A stretch of 64,000 nucleotides of DNA from NCBI GenBank assembly GCA_964602985.1, contig CAZRTJ010000001.1:124001-188000 (forward strand), in the 5' to 3' direction. This DNA comes from CAYZJB01 sp964602985. GTDB lineage: Bacteria > CLD3 > SB21. Below are positions 1-8,100 of the stretch, piece by piece. Within the stretch, counting starts at the first letter, position 1. The number at the start of each line of letters is the position of its first letter. The position numbers were made by a program, and so were the translations under genes. Below the pieces are notes generated by a model. That model did no database searches. It was not told the DNA's origin and saw nothing but the letters and a program-made list of their open reading frames with translations.

Positions 1-251
1 TTCCGCGATTGGGAGTGTTGTACGTGTTGGTGGTCGCGGCCGTTCTGGTGGTCAATTGGATGGGGGATTCGTTGGTGGGGGTCTTGGGCCGGGCCAGCGG
101 CTGGGCGGTTTTTCTCGGGTTTTTGATTCAGCAGATCGTTGTGTGGGTTCGATGGGCACTCCGCGTGTATCTTTGGTCGGTTCTTGTGATGGTGGAGCCT
201 GCTCCGGTCGCCACGACGGTCGAGCACGGGGAGATGGATGTCGCGGGTTAG
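1..251 (+). CDS. C-terminal fragment of a polytopic membrane protein (5' truncated)
   Basis: The reading frame is open from the window edge to a TAG at 249-251. The roughly 80 visible residues start with two strongly hydrophobic stretches (about residues 4-20 and 30-60 of the fragment), followed by a short polar tail ending in MDVAG, so this is the last part of an integral membrane protein. It overlaps the next gene by 14 bp in another frame, which places it in the same polysaccharide operon. A polymerase (Wzy), a transporter or another assembly membrane protein would fit the context, but nothing in the fragment identifies the family. The true start lies outside the window. Confidence 0.5.
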   Translation, partial: PRLGVLYVLVVAAVLVVNWMGDSLVGVLGRASGWAVFLGFLIQQIVVWVRWALRVYLWSVLVMVEPAPVATTVEHGEMDVAG

Positions 252-1209
252 ATTGGGGATTGTCGGTTGCGGTCGATGGGGGATGAACCACGTTCGAACA
301 GCGGCGGAGTTGAAGGAATCGGACGTAGTGGTTGTGTGCGATCAAGACGCACGCGCGCGGCAACGGGTCGCGGAGAGACTTCCCTCAACTCGTTTTGTGG
401 TGGAGTCGGGCGATGTGGCTGGTGATTCACGAGTGCAAGCCGTAGTTATTGCCACGCCGGCAGAAACCCATTTTGCAATTGCACAGCAAATGTTGGCCGC
501 AGGCAAAGACATCCTCGTTGAGAAACCGATCACGCTCACAGTTGCCGAAACCCGATCCCTCGTGCAGCAGGCGGAAGAGGGGTCCAGGATTCTGATGGTT
601 GGCCATATTCTTTTGTATCATCCAGCGGTTCGAGAATTGAAATGTCGTTACGAGCGCGGTGACATCGGGCGGCTGCAGTATATGTACAGCAACCGTCTGA
701 ATCTGGGCGCGATTCGAAGCGAGGAGAATATTCTTTGGTCGTTTGCGCCGCACGATATTTCCGTGATTCAGCATCTGGTCGGAGTCCGGCCGGATCGCGT
801 ACGGGCCATGGGCGCCACATTTGTGCAGAACGGGGTCGAGGATACTACGATCACGTATTTGGACTATCCCGATAATGTCCACGCGCACATCTTTGTGAGT
901 TGGCTACACCCATTCAAGGAACAGCGTCTGGTGGTGATCGGCGACAAAGGAATGTTTGTCTTTGATGATACTGCCGCGACGGATAAACTTCGTTTCAGCG
1001 CCAAGGGATTTTCTGCCAAGGACGGCCGCATTGAGAAGTTTGATGAAGCGTTCTCGGTAATTCCCATTGCGTCGGAATCCCCGTTGGCGGAGGAGCATCG
1101 ACATTTCTATCGCTGCGTCGAAGAGCGCCGGCGTCCGTTGACGGACGGGAATCACGCGCTGGAAGTGATGGAGATTCTGGAGGCTGCTCAAAGGAGATTG
1201 CATGACTGA
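238..1209 (+). CDS. Gfo/Idh/MocA-family sugar-nucleotide oxidoreductase (WbpB/WlbA-like)
   Basis: This 323-residue NAD(P)-dependent dehydrogenase probably oxidises C3 of a UDP-N-acetylhexosamine(uronate). The N-terminal Rossmann fold shows GxGxxG at residues 10-15 (GCGRWG) and the family hallmark EKP at 95-97. The C-terminal half, including a DDTAATDKL segment, fits the GFO/IDH/MocA alpha/beta domain. The length matches WbpB/WlbA (about 315-350 residues). It is followed directly by an LbH acetyltransferase and a DegT aminotransferase, the same three-enzyme set as WbpB-WbpD-WbpE, which makes 2,3-diacetamido-2,3-dideoxy sugars. The role is inferred from that gene order; the specific substrate (uronate or not) is unknown because no UDP-sugar 6-dehydrogenase is in the window. 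Confidence 0.82.
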   Translation: MSRVRLGIVGCGRWGMNHVRTAAELKESDVVVVCDQDARARQRVAERLPSTRFVVESGDVAGDSRVQAVVIATPAETHFAIAQQMLAAGKDILVEKPITLTVAETRSLVQQAEEGSRILMVGHILLYHPAVRELKCRYERGDIGRLQYMYSNRLNLGAIRSEENILWSFAPHDISVIQHLVGVRPDRVRAMGATFVQNGVEDTTITYLDYPDNVHAHIFVSWLHPFKEQRLVVIGDKGMFVFDDTAATDKLRFSAKGFSAKDGRIEKFDEAFSVIPIASESPLAEEHRHFYRCVEERRRPLTDGNHALEVMEILEAAQRRLHD

Positions 1210-1798
1210 TGCGAAGCAAACATTTTATGTCAATCCGTACGCCGTTGTCGATGACGGAGTGACGATCGGAGAGGGAACAAAGATTTGGCATTTTTCGCAT
1301 GTGCAAAAAGGCTCTACGATCGGACGGAGTTGTGTGTTGGGGCAGAATGTAAATGTAGGAAACAACGTCCGGATCGGGGATTACTGTAAGATTCAGAACA
1401 ACGTGTCGATCTATGAAGGTGTGGAGCTTGAGGATTATGTGTTCTGTGGTCCGTCCATGGTTTTTACAAACATTCTCGATCCACGGTGCAAATATCCGCA
1501 GGTGGGAGCGCAGTTCTACATCAGGACCCTGGTTCGGGAAGGCGCATCTCTGGGAGCCAATTGCACGATCGTTTGCGGTCACACGATCGGGCGATCTGCT
1601 TTGATCGGAGCGGGCGCGGTGGTCACGAAAGACGTTCCGGACTTTGCGCTGGTTGTCGGGAACCCGGGACGCATCGTCGGATGGGTCAGCGAAGCCGGAA
1701 GGAAGCTTGTGTTTGACAAGAACGGTGTTGCCCGATGTGACAAATCTGGAAAGTCGTATCGACTCGCTGACGGAGTAGTGTCCGAGGTGGCATCATGA
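1202..1798 (+). CDS. Left-handed beta-helix sugar N-acetyltransferase (WbpD/WlbB-like)
   Basis: This 198-residue protein is built from imperfect hexapeptide repeats ([LIV]-G-x-x-x-x), for example IGRSCVLGQNVNVG and IGAGAVVTKDVP, diagnostic of trimeric LbH acyltransferases. An acetyl-CoA-dependent N-acetylation of the 3-amino group of a UDP-2-acetamido-3-amino sugar is inferred from its position between the oxidoreductase and the aminotransferase. WbpD is of similar length (about 190 residues). The ATG at 1202 has an AAGGAG Shine-Dalgarno about 5 bp upstream and overlaps the previous gene by 8 bp; the end overlaps the next start by ATGA. A 3-N- or 4-N-acetyltransferase of the QdtC/PglD kind is an alternative, but the neighbours favour WbpD. 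Confidence 0.82.
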   Translation: MTDAKQTFYVNPYAVVDDGVTIGEGTKIWHFSHVQKGSTIGRSCVLGQNVNVGNNVRIGDYCKIQNNVSIYEGVELEDYVFCGPSMVFTNILDPRCKYPQVGAQFYIRTLVREGASLGANCTIVCGHTIGRSALIGAGAVVTKDVPDFALVVGNPGRIVGWVSEAGRKLVFDKNGVARCDKSGKSYRLADGVVSEVAS

Positions 1799-2958
1799 AC
1801 GTCCCGCTATTGGATCTGCGGGCGCAGTATCACTCGATCAAATCGGACATCGACTCGGCCATCGAACGAGTTGTCGACAGCCAGCATTTTATCATGGGTC
1901 CGGAGGTCGACGCGTTGGAAAAGGATTTGCAGCAGTACTTAAACTGCCGCCATGCCATCGCCGTGTCGTCGGGCACTGACGCACTCTTGGTAGCGCTGAT
2001 GACGCTGGACATCAAGAGCGGCGATGAGGTCATCGTTCCTACGTATTCGTTCTTTGCAACGGCCGGAGTTGTGGCGCGGCTGCAGGCGACTCCAGTTTTC
2101 GCGGATATTGATCCGGTCACATTTAACATCGATCCCGCGGATGTTGCCCGGAAGCTGTCATCTCGAACCAAAGCGATTATTCCCGTTCATTTGTACGGGC
2201 AGAGTGCGGATATGAGCGCGATTATGGAGATCGCCCGACAAAAAGGCATTCCCGTGGTTGAGGACGCCGCGCAGGCCATTGGTGTAGATGGGGAAGAAGG
2301 ACGAAGAGTGGGAACGACCGGAGCGATCGGATGTTTTTCATTCTTTCCTAGCAAGAATCTGGGTTGTTTCGGAGACGGGGGTCTGGTCACGACGGAAAAT
2401 GACGGACTGGCGGAGCAACTGCGTATCCTGCGCGTGCACGGTGGCAAGCCGAAGTATTTTCACAAGGTGATTGGTGGGAATTTCCGTCTCGACGCGATTC
2501 AGGCTGCCGTTCTGCGGGCGAAGTTGCCCCGGCTGGATGAATGGTCTGCGGCGCGGCGAAGAAATGCTGATCTGTATACGCGTTTGTTCGTCGAAGCGGA
2601 TCTGGCGACGGGAGAGGGACAAACGGAACTGTCTGGGCGGGAGAAGGTCTTGTTGCCAAAGGCGGTGTATCGCTCCAGCGGCATCCGAAATTATCATATC
2701 TATAACCAGTACGTCATTCGAGTGAAGGATCGAGACGGTCTGAAAAGACATCTGACCGAGAATGGGATCGGCAATGAGATTTATTATCCGGTTCCTTTTC
2801 ACCGGCAGGAGTGTTTTCGGTATCTCGGACAGGAGGACTCGAAATTTCCGGCGTCCAATTTTGCAGCCGAGCACTCGCTGGCGTTGCCGATTTATCCCGA
2901 GTTGACAGAGGAACAGGTGCGCTATGTCGTTCGCATCATCGCGTCGTTTGTCCGATAA
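1795..2958 (+). CDS. DegT/DnrJ/EryC1/StrS-family PLP aminotransferase (WbpE-like)
   Basis: This 387-residue sugar-nucleotide aminotransferase is expected to install the 3-amino group on a UDP-3-keto sugar using glutamate. The conserved landmarks are the N-terminal VPLLDLRAQY start, the VSSGTDAL motif near 58-64, the PLP-contacting aspartate in VEDAAQ (D157) and the Schiff-base lysine in FFPSKNLG (K187). The C-terminal PVPFHRQECF and LPIYPELTEEQ segments are typical of the family. The ATG overlaps the preceding TGA (ATGA), indicating translational coupling. Order with the two genes before it fits the WbpB-D-E or WlbA-B-C pathway. FdtB/QdtB-type C3 transamination of a dTDP sugar is the main alternative but lacks partner genes here. 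Confidence 0.87.
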   Translation: MNVPLLDLRAQYHSIKSDIDSAIERVVDSQHFIMGPEVDALEKDLQQYLNCRHAIAVSSGTDALLVALMTLDIKSGDEVIVPTYSFFATAGVVARLQATPVFADIDPVTFNIDPADVARKLSSRTKAIIPVHLYGQSADMSAIMEIARQKGIPVVEDAAQAIGVDGEEGRRVGTTGAIGCFSFFPSKNLGCFGDGGLVTTENDGLAEQLRILRVHGGKPKYFHKVIGGNFRLDAIQAAVLRAKLPRLDEWSAARRRNADLYTRLFVEADLATGEGQTELSGREKVLLPKAVYRSSGIRNYHIYNQYVIRVKDRDGLKRHLTENGIGNEIYYPVPFHRQECFRYLGQEDSKFPASNFAAEHSLALPIYPELTEEQVRYVVRIIASFVR

Positions 2959-2973
2959 AGTGAGGTTCGATTT

Positions 2974-3750
2974 ATGAAGGTTGTCATTCTGGCCGGCGGA
3001 TTCGGCACTCGCATCAGCGAAGAATCGCATCTCAAGCCGAAGCCGATGATTGAAATCGGAGAAAAACCGATCCTGTGGCACATCATGAAGATCTATTCGC
3101 ATTATGGCTTCAACGAATTCATTATCTGCCTCGGATATCGCGGCTACCAAATCAAGGAATATTTCGCCAATTATTTTCTGCATGAATCGGATATTACGTT
3201 TGATTTCACAAAAGAAAATCAGTCGTCGGTTCATCGGCACACCGCGGAGCCCTGGAAGGTTACTCTGGTGGATACGGGCCCGCACACGATGACCGGCGGA
3301 CGCGTGAAACGAATTGAAAAGTACATTGGCAACGAGACTTTCATGCTGACGTATGGCGACGGAGTTTCTGACATCGACATTCCGAAACTGCTCGATTATC
3401 ACAAGCAGCACGGAAAAATGATCACGGTGACGGCCACGCAGCCGAGCGGGCGTTTTGGTGCTCTGAACCTGTCCGACGAAAGTGAAGTTGTGAGTTTTCA
3501 GGAGAAGCCCAAAGGGGATCGTTCATGGGTAAGCGCGGGATTCTTTGTGATTCAGCCGCAGTTCTTTTCCTATCTTACGGACGATCACACGGTCATGGAG
3601 AAAGAGCCCTTGGAACACGCTGCCAGTGAACGTCAACTGAGGGCTTACAAGCACTGGGGCTTCTGGCAGCCCATGGATACGACCCGGGACCGCAATGTTC
3701 TGGAGGAGCTTTGGCAGAAGGGTGAAGCGCCGTGGAAGCTGTGGACGTGA
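2974..3750 (+). CDS. rfbF: Glucose-1-phosphate cytidylyltransferase
   Basis: RfbF makes CDP-glucose and pyrophosphate from CTP and alpha-D-glucose-1-phosphate, the first step of all CDP-hexose pathways. At 258 residues it matches the family (about 257). The nucleotidyltransferase signature LAGGFGTR lies at residues 6-13, followed by KPKPMIEIGEKPILWHIMK, and TYGDGVSD carries the metal-binding aspartate. The family-typical WQPMDTTRDR near the C-terminus distinguishes RfbF from RmlA and GalU. It starts 15 bp after the aminotransferase and its TGA shares one base with the start of rfbG (TGATG), so the two are coupled. This marks the switch from a UDP-sugar module to a CDP-sugar module. Confidence 0.96.
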   Translation: MKVVILAGGFGTRISEESHLKPKPMIEIGEKPILWHIMKIYSHYGFNEFIICLGYRGYQIKEYFANYFLHESDITFDFTKENQSSVHRHTAEPWKVTLVDTGPHTMTGGRVKRIEKYIGNETFMLTYGDGVSDIDIPKLLDYHKQHGKMITVTATQPSGRFGALNLSDESEVVSFQEKPKGDRSWVSAGFFVIQPQFFSYLTDDHTVMEKEPLEHAASERQLRAYKHWGFWQPMDTTRDRNVLEELWQKGEAPWKLWT

Positions 3751-4808
3751 TGTCTGTTCTGAAAGACGCATACAAAGGTCGACGCGTTCTCGTGACGGGC
3801 GATACCGGGTTCAAAGGTTCGTGGCTGGCGATCTGGCTGACCTACCTTGGAGCGGATGTGCAGGGGTATGCGCTGCCGCCCAAATCAGAGGATGATAATT
3901 TTTCGATCTGCCGCATTCACCAAAAGATTCACCATACCGACGGTGACATCCGCGATGACGAACAGCTGACGTCTGTCTTTGCTTCTTTCCGTCCGGAAGT
4001 GGTTTTTCATCTGGCGGCGCAAGCTTTGGTCCTGCCATCCTATGCAAATCCCGTGGAAACGTTCGACACCAATGTGATGGGGACGGTTCGTGTCTTGGAG
4101 GCCGTGAGGCAGACGCCATCCGTTCGGGCCGTTGTGAATATCACGAGTGATAAGTGCTATGACAACCGCGAGTGGGTGTGGGGCTATCGGGAATCCGACC
4201 CCATGGGCGGCAAGGATCCTTATAGCGCTTCGAAGGGATGCGCAGAACTGGTTACCGCAGCGTACCGGCATTCGTTTTTTTCATCACCGAATTCGCCGCT
4301 GGTGGCCACTGCGCGAGCGGGGAATGTGATTGGTGGGGGCGATTGGGGCGAGTGTCGTCTGATCGCAGATATTTTTCGTGGCTGGCGCCAGGGTCAAGAG
4401 GTATTGATTCGGAATCCGAAATCGACGCGACCCTGGCAGTTTGTACTGGAGCCGCTTCGTGGATATCTGGAACTGGGTCGCAGGCTGCTGGCTGGCGATC
4501 CAATCTGTGCGGACGCGTGGAATTTCGGGCCTGACGGTTTGGAATCCCGTACGGTACAGCAAGTGGTGGATGCATTGATCAGGAAACTGGGTTCCGGGAC
4601 CTACCGAATCGAAGAGTCTGGAGGGGCGTTACACGAAGCCAACACTCTGAGTTTGGACATTTCCAAAGCGCAGTATCGGCTGGGGTGGAAGCCGATCTTG
4701 ACATTTGAGCAAACGATCAACATGACTGTCGATGGATACCGGGCAGAAGGTGACATTTTTTTGGCGCGCATTCGGCAAATCGAACAATACATGGCGATTT
4801 GTCCGTGA
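3750..4808 (+). CDS. rfbG: CDP-glucose 4,6-dehydratase
   Basis: RfbG is an extended SDR that converts CDP-glucose to CDP-4-keto-6-deoxyglucose using bound NAD+. The N-terminal GxxGxxG is seen in VTGDTGFKGSW, the acidic catalytic neighbourhood in NITSDKCYDN, and the YxxxK dyad in DPYSASKG. The MGGKDPYS context is characteristic of RfbG rather than RmlB. I place the start at the ATG at 3750, which overlaps the rfbF stop by one base and gives the usual N-terminus; a GTG at 3732 in frame would add six residues. Length is 352 residues. Its product is the branch point for the C-methyl, SDR and transketolase-like genes that follow. Confidence 0.95.
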   Translation: MSVLKDAYKGRRVLVTGDTGFKGSWLAIWLTYLGADVQGYALPPKSEDDNFSICRIHQKIHHTDGDIRDDEQLTSVFASFRPEVVFHLAAQALVLPSYANPVETFDTNVMGTVRVLEAVRQTPSVRAVVNITSDKCYDNREWVWGYRESDPMGGKDPYSASKGCAELVTAAYRHSFFSSPNSPLVATARAGNVIGGGDWGECRLIADIFRGWRQGQEVLIRNPKSTRPWQFVLEPLRGYLELGRRLLAGDPICADAWNFGPDGLESRTVQQVVDALIRKLGSGTYRIEESGGALHEANTLSLDISKAQYRLGWKPILTFEQTINMTVDGYRAEGDIFLARIRQIEQYMAICP

Positions 4809-6052
4809 CTTATCGAATCCATCAGAGGAATAAGTGCCGCTGCTGCGGATCGACGGATTTGTCAAGATTTCTCCGCTTGGAAAAGATGCCCTTTACTGAT
4901 GATTTTGTAGCGCCACAAAACAAAGGCTCAGAGTTCCTCCACAATCTGGAAGTGTACTGGTGTCGTCAATGCCATACGGCTCAGACGTTGCACGACGTAG
5001 AGGTGTCAGAATATTATGAAGACTACCAATACTCCGTGGGAAATTCCGGCGTGGCCTCTCGATTCATGGAGTCGCTGGCGGGGTCCTTATTGAAAAAATA
5101 CTTTCCGGGAAGATCGGATTTGCGCGTGCTCGAAGTCGGATCGGGTGACGGAGGGCAACTCATTCCGTTCAAGAACAGAGGATGTGATGTCTTGGGATAT
5201 GAGCCGTCCACGGTTCTCTGTTCCGCAGCGGCCGCCAAAGGGATACCATCGATTCAGGGTTTGTTTACGAGTGACTCTGTGGACTTGCTTCCGGATGCGT
5301 TCAAGTGTCCGGATATCATTTTGCTTTCCTACACGTTTGATCATCTACCGGATCCGATGGTTTTTCTGCAAACCATTCGAGAAATCCTTGAGCCCGAAAA
5401 CGGGTTGGTAGTGATTGAAATTCACGATTTGGAAAAGATCTTTGAACGGGCTGAGTATTGCTTATTTGAACACGAGCATTCGATCTATCTGACGCGGGCT
5501 ACGGCCAAAGACATGTTGCGTCGGGCGGGCCTGGAGATTATCGATTTCAATATCGTACCCGAAGAAGTGCGGCGGGCGAATTCCCTGGTGTTCGTGGCCT
5601 GTCCGGATCGTTCTAGGCGGGCCTCCCTGTCCGCAGAAGTGGTCGGCTTGGAGGAGTATTCCAACGAATCCACATATGTGGAAGGAGCGAAGAAAATTCA
5701 ATACGCCATTGCCAATATTTCAAAATTTCTTGACCTGCAGAAACAAGCCGGGCGCAGAGTGGCTGGATACGGTGCCGGGGGGAGGGGAGTCATGACGCTG
5801 GCGGCTGTGCCCAATGCGCGTGAGATGGTTTTTCTCGTCGACAAGAAACCTAAGCACGAAAATATTCTGACCCCGAAGTCGCACATTCCGGTGATTGCAT
5901 TGGATTCTCTTTCGCATCATCGTACCGACGATTTTCTGGTGTTCAGTTTCGGCTACCTCTCTGAAATCCGCGTGGATCTTGCCCGGTACGGTTATGGTTC
6001 CGGACAGCTGTACAATCTGATCGACATTCTGGAAGGCCGATTTGAAAACTGA
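4799..6052 (+). CDS. SAM-dependent sugar C-methyltransferase (TylC3/NovU/TcaB9-type), copy 1
   Basis: This protein of about 417 residues has the three-part layout of deoxysugar C-methyltransferases. There is an N-terminal zinc site (C13-x2-C16 and C55-x2-C58), a Rossmann methyltransferase core with the SAM loop VLEVGSGDGG near 110-119, and a C-terminal domain with a second glycine-rich loop, GYGAGGRG, at about 323-330. A FEHEHSIY segment at 223-230 corresponds to the EHxxY active-site region of TylC3-type enzymes. It probably methylates a ring carbon (usually C3) of the CDP-4-keto sugar. The start is either TTG 4799 or GTG 4805, both overlapping the rfbG stop. A second, divergent copy lies at 6965. 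Confidence 0.85.
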   Translation: MSVTYRIHQRNKCRCCGSTDLSRFLRLEKMPFTDDFVAPQNKGSEFLHNLEVYWCRQCHTAQTLHDVEVSEYYEDYQYSVGNSGVASRFMESLAGSLLKKYFPGRSDLRVLEVGSGDGGQLIPFKNRGCDVLGYEPSTVLCSAAAAKGIPSIQGLFTSDSVDLLPDAFKCPDIILLSYTFDHLPDPMVFLQTIREILEPENGLVVIEIHDLEKIFERAEYCLFEHEHSIYLTRATAKDMLRRAGLEIIDFNIVPEEVRRANSLVFVACPDRSRRASLSAEVVGLEEYSNESTYVEGAKKIQYAIANISKFLDLQKQAGRRVAGYGAGGRGVMTLAAVPNAREMVFLVDKKPKHENILTPKSHIPVIALDSLSHHRTDDFLVFSFGYLSEIRVDLARYGYGSGQLYNLIDILEGRFEN

Positions 6053-6968
6053 AGCGTTACAGATCGTCCTCACCGGAGCGACAGGCTTCATCGGATCGGC
6101 TGTCCTGAAGGAACTGGTCTCCCGCGGCCATCGTGCTGTCGTGTTGGCAAGAAATTCGTCCAATCTACAAAAGATCGCGGCGCTGCCTGCGGACATTCTA
6201 TCGTGCGATCAGTCGGAGTCTGACCTGGCCGCTATGCTACGGGATCGTCATCCCGACGTTTTCATCCATCTGGCATGGAAGGGCGTGTACGGTGACGATC
6301 GGAATGAGGAGTATCAAATTTCTGACAATCTGTCGATGTCGATGCGGTATGGCAGAATTGCTGCGCAGGCTAACTGCAAATCCTTTGTCGGCGTGGGCTC
6401 GCAGGCAGAGTACGGAAACCCGAATCGAAAAACGCGGGAGTCGGATCCCACTCATCCGACGACGATCTATGGAAAATCCAAACTGGCTTGCTGCCACGCG
6501 TTATCGGCCTTGATGCAGGCGCATGGTGTGAAATTTGCGTGGCTTCGGATTTTTTCGACGTACGGACCGGGAGATGATCGACGTTGGTTTATTCCATACG
6601 TTCTTGAGGAGTTATCATTGGGCCGTTCTCCCAAGTTGACTAAATGCGAGCAGCTTTGGGACTACCTGTATGTGGACGATGCAGCCCGGGCCATTGTCGA
6701 CGCAGCGGAAAAACACATCACTGGAATTTTCAATCTTGGAAGCGGCCAGGCAGTTCCGTTGCGCCAGATTGTGGAAATCATGACAGGCTTGATGCAGGCG
6801 AAAGCTTTGCCGGACTTCGGCGCTGTGCCTTATCGTGACGATCAAGTCATGCATTTGGAGGCGGACGTTTCCCTGTTGCAACATGCGACGGGGTGGCGGC
6901 CTCTTGTCAGTTTGGAAGAAGGCTTAAGACGAACGAAGGACGCCATGACGGACGGAATGAAGTCATGA
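6042..6968 (+). CDS. NAD(P)-dependent epimerase/reductase, extended SDR (nucleotide-sugar modifying)
   Basis: This 308-residue extended SDR has the dinucleotide loop TGATGFIG near residues 11-18 and the catalytic YxxxK in IYGKSK. The late WDYLYVDDAA segment is typical of nucleotide-sugar epimerases and 4-ketoreductases such as CDP-abequose or paratose synthase. The start is TTG 6042, with GAAGG about 5-6 bp upstream; it overlaps the previous gene by 11 bp and the next by ATGA. In context it probably reduces or epimerises a C-methylated or otherwise branched CDP-4-keto-6-deoxyhexose, completing the precursor. Whether it is a reductase or an epimerase cannot be told from sequence alone. Confidence 0.78.
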   Translation: MKTEALQIVLTGATGFIGSAVLKELVSRGHRAVVLARNSSNLQKIAALPADILSCDQSESDLAAMLRDRHPDVFIHLAWKGVYGDDRNEEYQISDNLSMSMRYGRIAAQANCKSFVGVGSQAEYGNPNRKTRESDPTHPTTIYGKSKLACCHALSALMQAHGVKFAWLRIFSTYGPGDDRRWFIPYVLEELSLGRSPKLTKCEQLWDYLYVDDAARAIVDAAEKHITGIFNLGSGQAVPLRQIVEIMTGLMQAKALPDFGAVPYRDDQVMHLEADVSLLQHATGWRPLVSLEEGLRRTKDAMTDGMKS

Positions 6969-8098
6969 GATTTGACAACTGCCGTCTCTGCGGTTCAGCG
7001 GAACTGCGGCTCGGAATGAAGCTCTCCAACAGTCCGCGCAATATTTCTCACCTGCCGAGCGCCGATGAAATCGAATCGGATCGTGGAATCGAACTGTCGG
7101 TATATCAATGCGAAAATTGCCGTCTTGTCCAACTCCGCGAGACTCTGGACGAGGATTATTATGACGAATACCTGATGACGGTGAGTCATTCTCCGCAAAT
7201 GCAGGCGTATCAGGCTGGTCAGGCGGAAGAATTTGTAACGGAGTTTCATCTGGAAGGGAAATCGGTCATCGAGGTAGGATGCGGGGACGGAAACTACCTT
7301 GCGCACCTGCGGCGGGCCGGTTGCAAAGTATCCGGTATCGAACCGTCGGCTACGTTTCGACAGGAAGCGAAACAGCGCAGTTTGGAGGTCCATGGAGGAT
7401 ACGTTGACCGAGATCGACCCGCCCCGAACGGACCGTACGACGCTGTTGTCACGCGGCAGGTGCTGGAACACGTGCCCGATCCGAATTCTTTCCTGACCGG
7501 ACTTCGTTTGTCTCTGAAGCCCGATGGGGTCGGTCTGATCGAGGTTCCCAGTTTCGAACAAGCCTTGGAATTCGGACGCTTCTATGATTTCTTCGCGGAT
7601 CATCTTAATTATTTCTCTGCGGCCACACTCCGATTCGCGCTGGAAAAGAACGGTTTCGACGTCGTTCGTGCTTCACGGGGCATGAACGGCGAATATCTTG
7701 TGGCATGGGTCCGAAACGGACAGCCGGAACAGCTTCAGAGGATTCAAACTGCTGCGGAGTCCGTCGTTCGCGATTTGCAGGCACTGATTACACAACGAAA
7801 GAAGGCAGGAAAAAGAATTGCAATTTGGGGATCGGGCGCCAAAGGACTGACAGCGCTTGGCGTCGCCGGCATCCGCGACGTGGCGTATGTTGTGGATTCC
7901 GATCCGCACAAGATCGGAAGATACACGTCGGTGAGTCATTTGAAGATTGTCGCCCCGACACATCTCCGCAAGGAGTCCGTCGACGTTGTTTTGATTACGG
8001 CCCTTGCCTACAAAATGGAAATTCTTCATCACCTGCGAGACGAACTCCATTTTGAGGGCGAAGTCATTGCATTGGGAAATCCACCGGAGATCCTCTGA
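6965..8098 (+). CDS. SAM-dependent sugar C-methyltransferase (TylC3/NovU-type), copy 2
   Basis: This 377-residue protein has the same plan as the enzyme at 4799: zinc ligands C6-x2-C9 and C49-x2-C52, the SAM loop VIEVGCGDGNYL, a DHLNYFS segment at the EHxxY active-site position, and a C-terminal GSGAKGLTAL loop. The two copies are clearly divergent, so this is not a recent tandem duplication. I chose the ATG at 6965 because it overlaps the preceding TGA (ATGA) and begins just before the zinc site; upstream in-frame codons would only extend into the SDR gene. Either the operon makes a doubly branched sugar or one copy acts on a different substrate. The next gene starts two bases after the stop. 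Confidence 0.83.
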   Translation: MRFDNCRLCGSAELRLGMKLSNSPRNISHLPSADEIESDRGIELSVYQCENCRLVQLRETLDEDYYDEYLMTVSHSPQMQAYQAGQAEEFVTEFHLEGKSVIEVGCGDGNYLAHLRRAGCKVSGIEPSATFRQEAKQRSLEVHGGYVDRDRPAPNGPYDAVVTRQVLEHVPDPNSFLTGLRLSLKPDGVGLIEVPSFEQALEFGRFYDFFADHLNYFSAATLRFALEKNGFDVVRASRGMNGEYLVAWVRNGQPEQLQRIQTAAESVVRDLQALITQRKKAGKRIAIWGSGAKGLTALGVAGIRDVAYVVDSDPHKIGRYTSVSHLKIVAPTHLRKESVDVVLITALAYKMEILHHLRDELHFEGEVIALGNPPEIL

Positions 8099-8100
8099 CG

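Noticed and set aside
2338..3411. Open frame of 357 codons on the minus strand opposite the aminotransferase and rfbF
   Set aside because: Both plus-strand genes have complete conserved motifs and tight operon spacing; the antisense frame resembles nothing.
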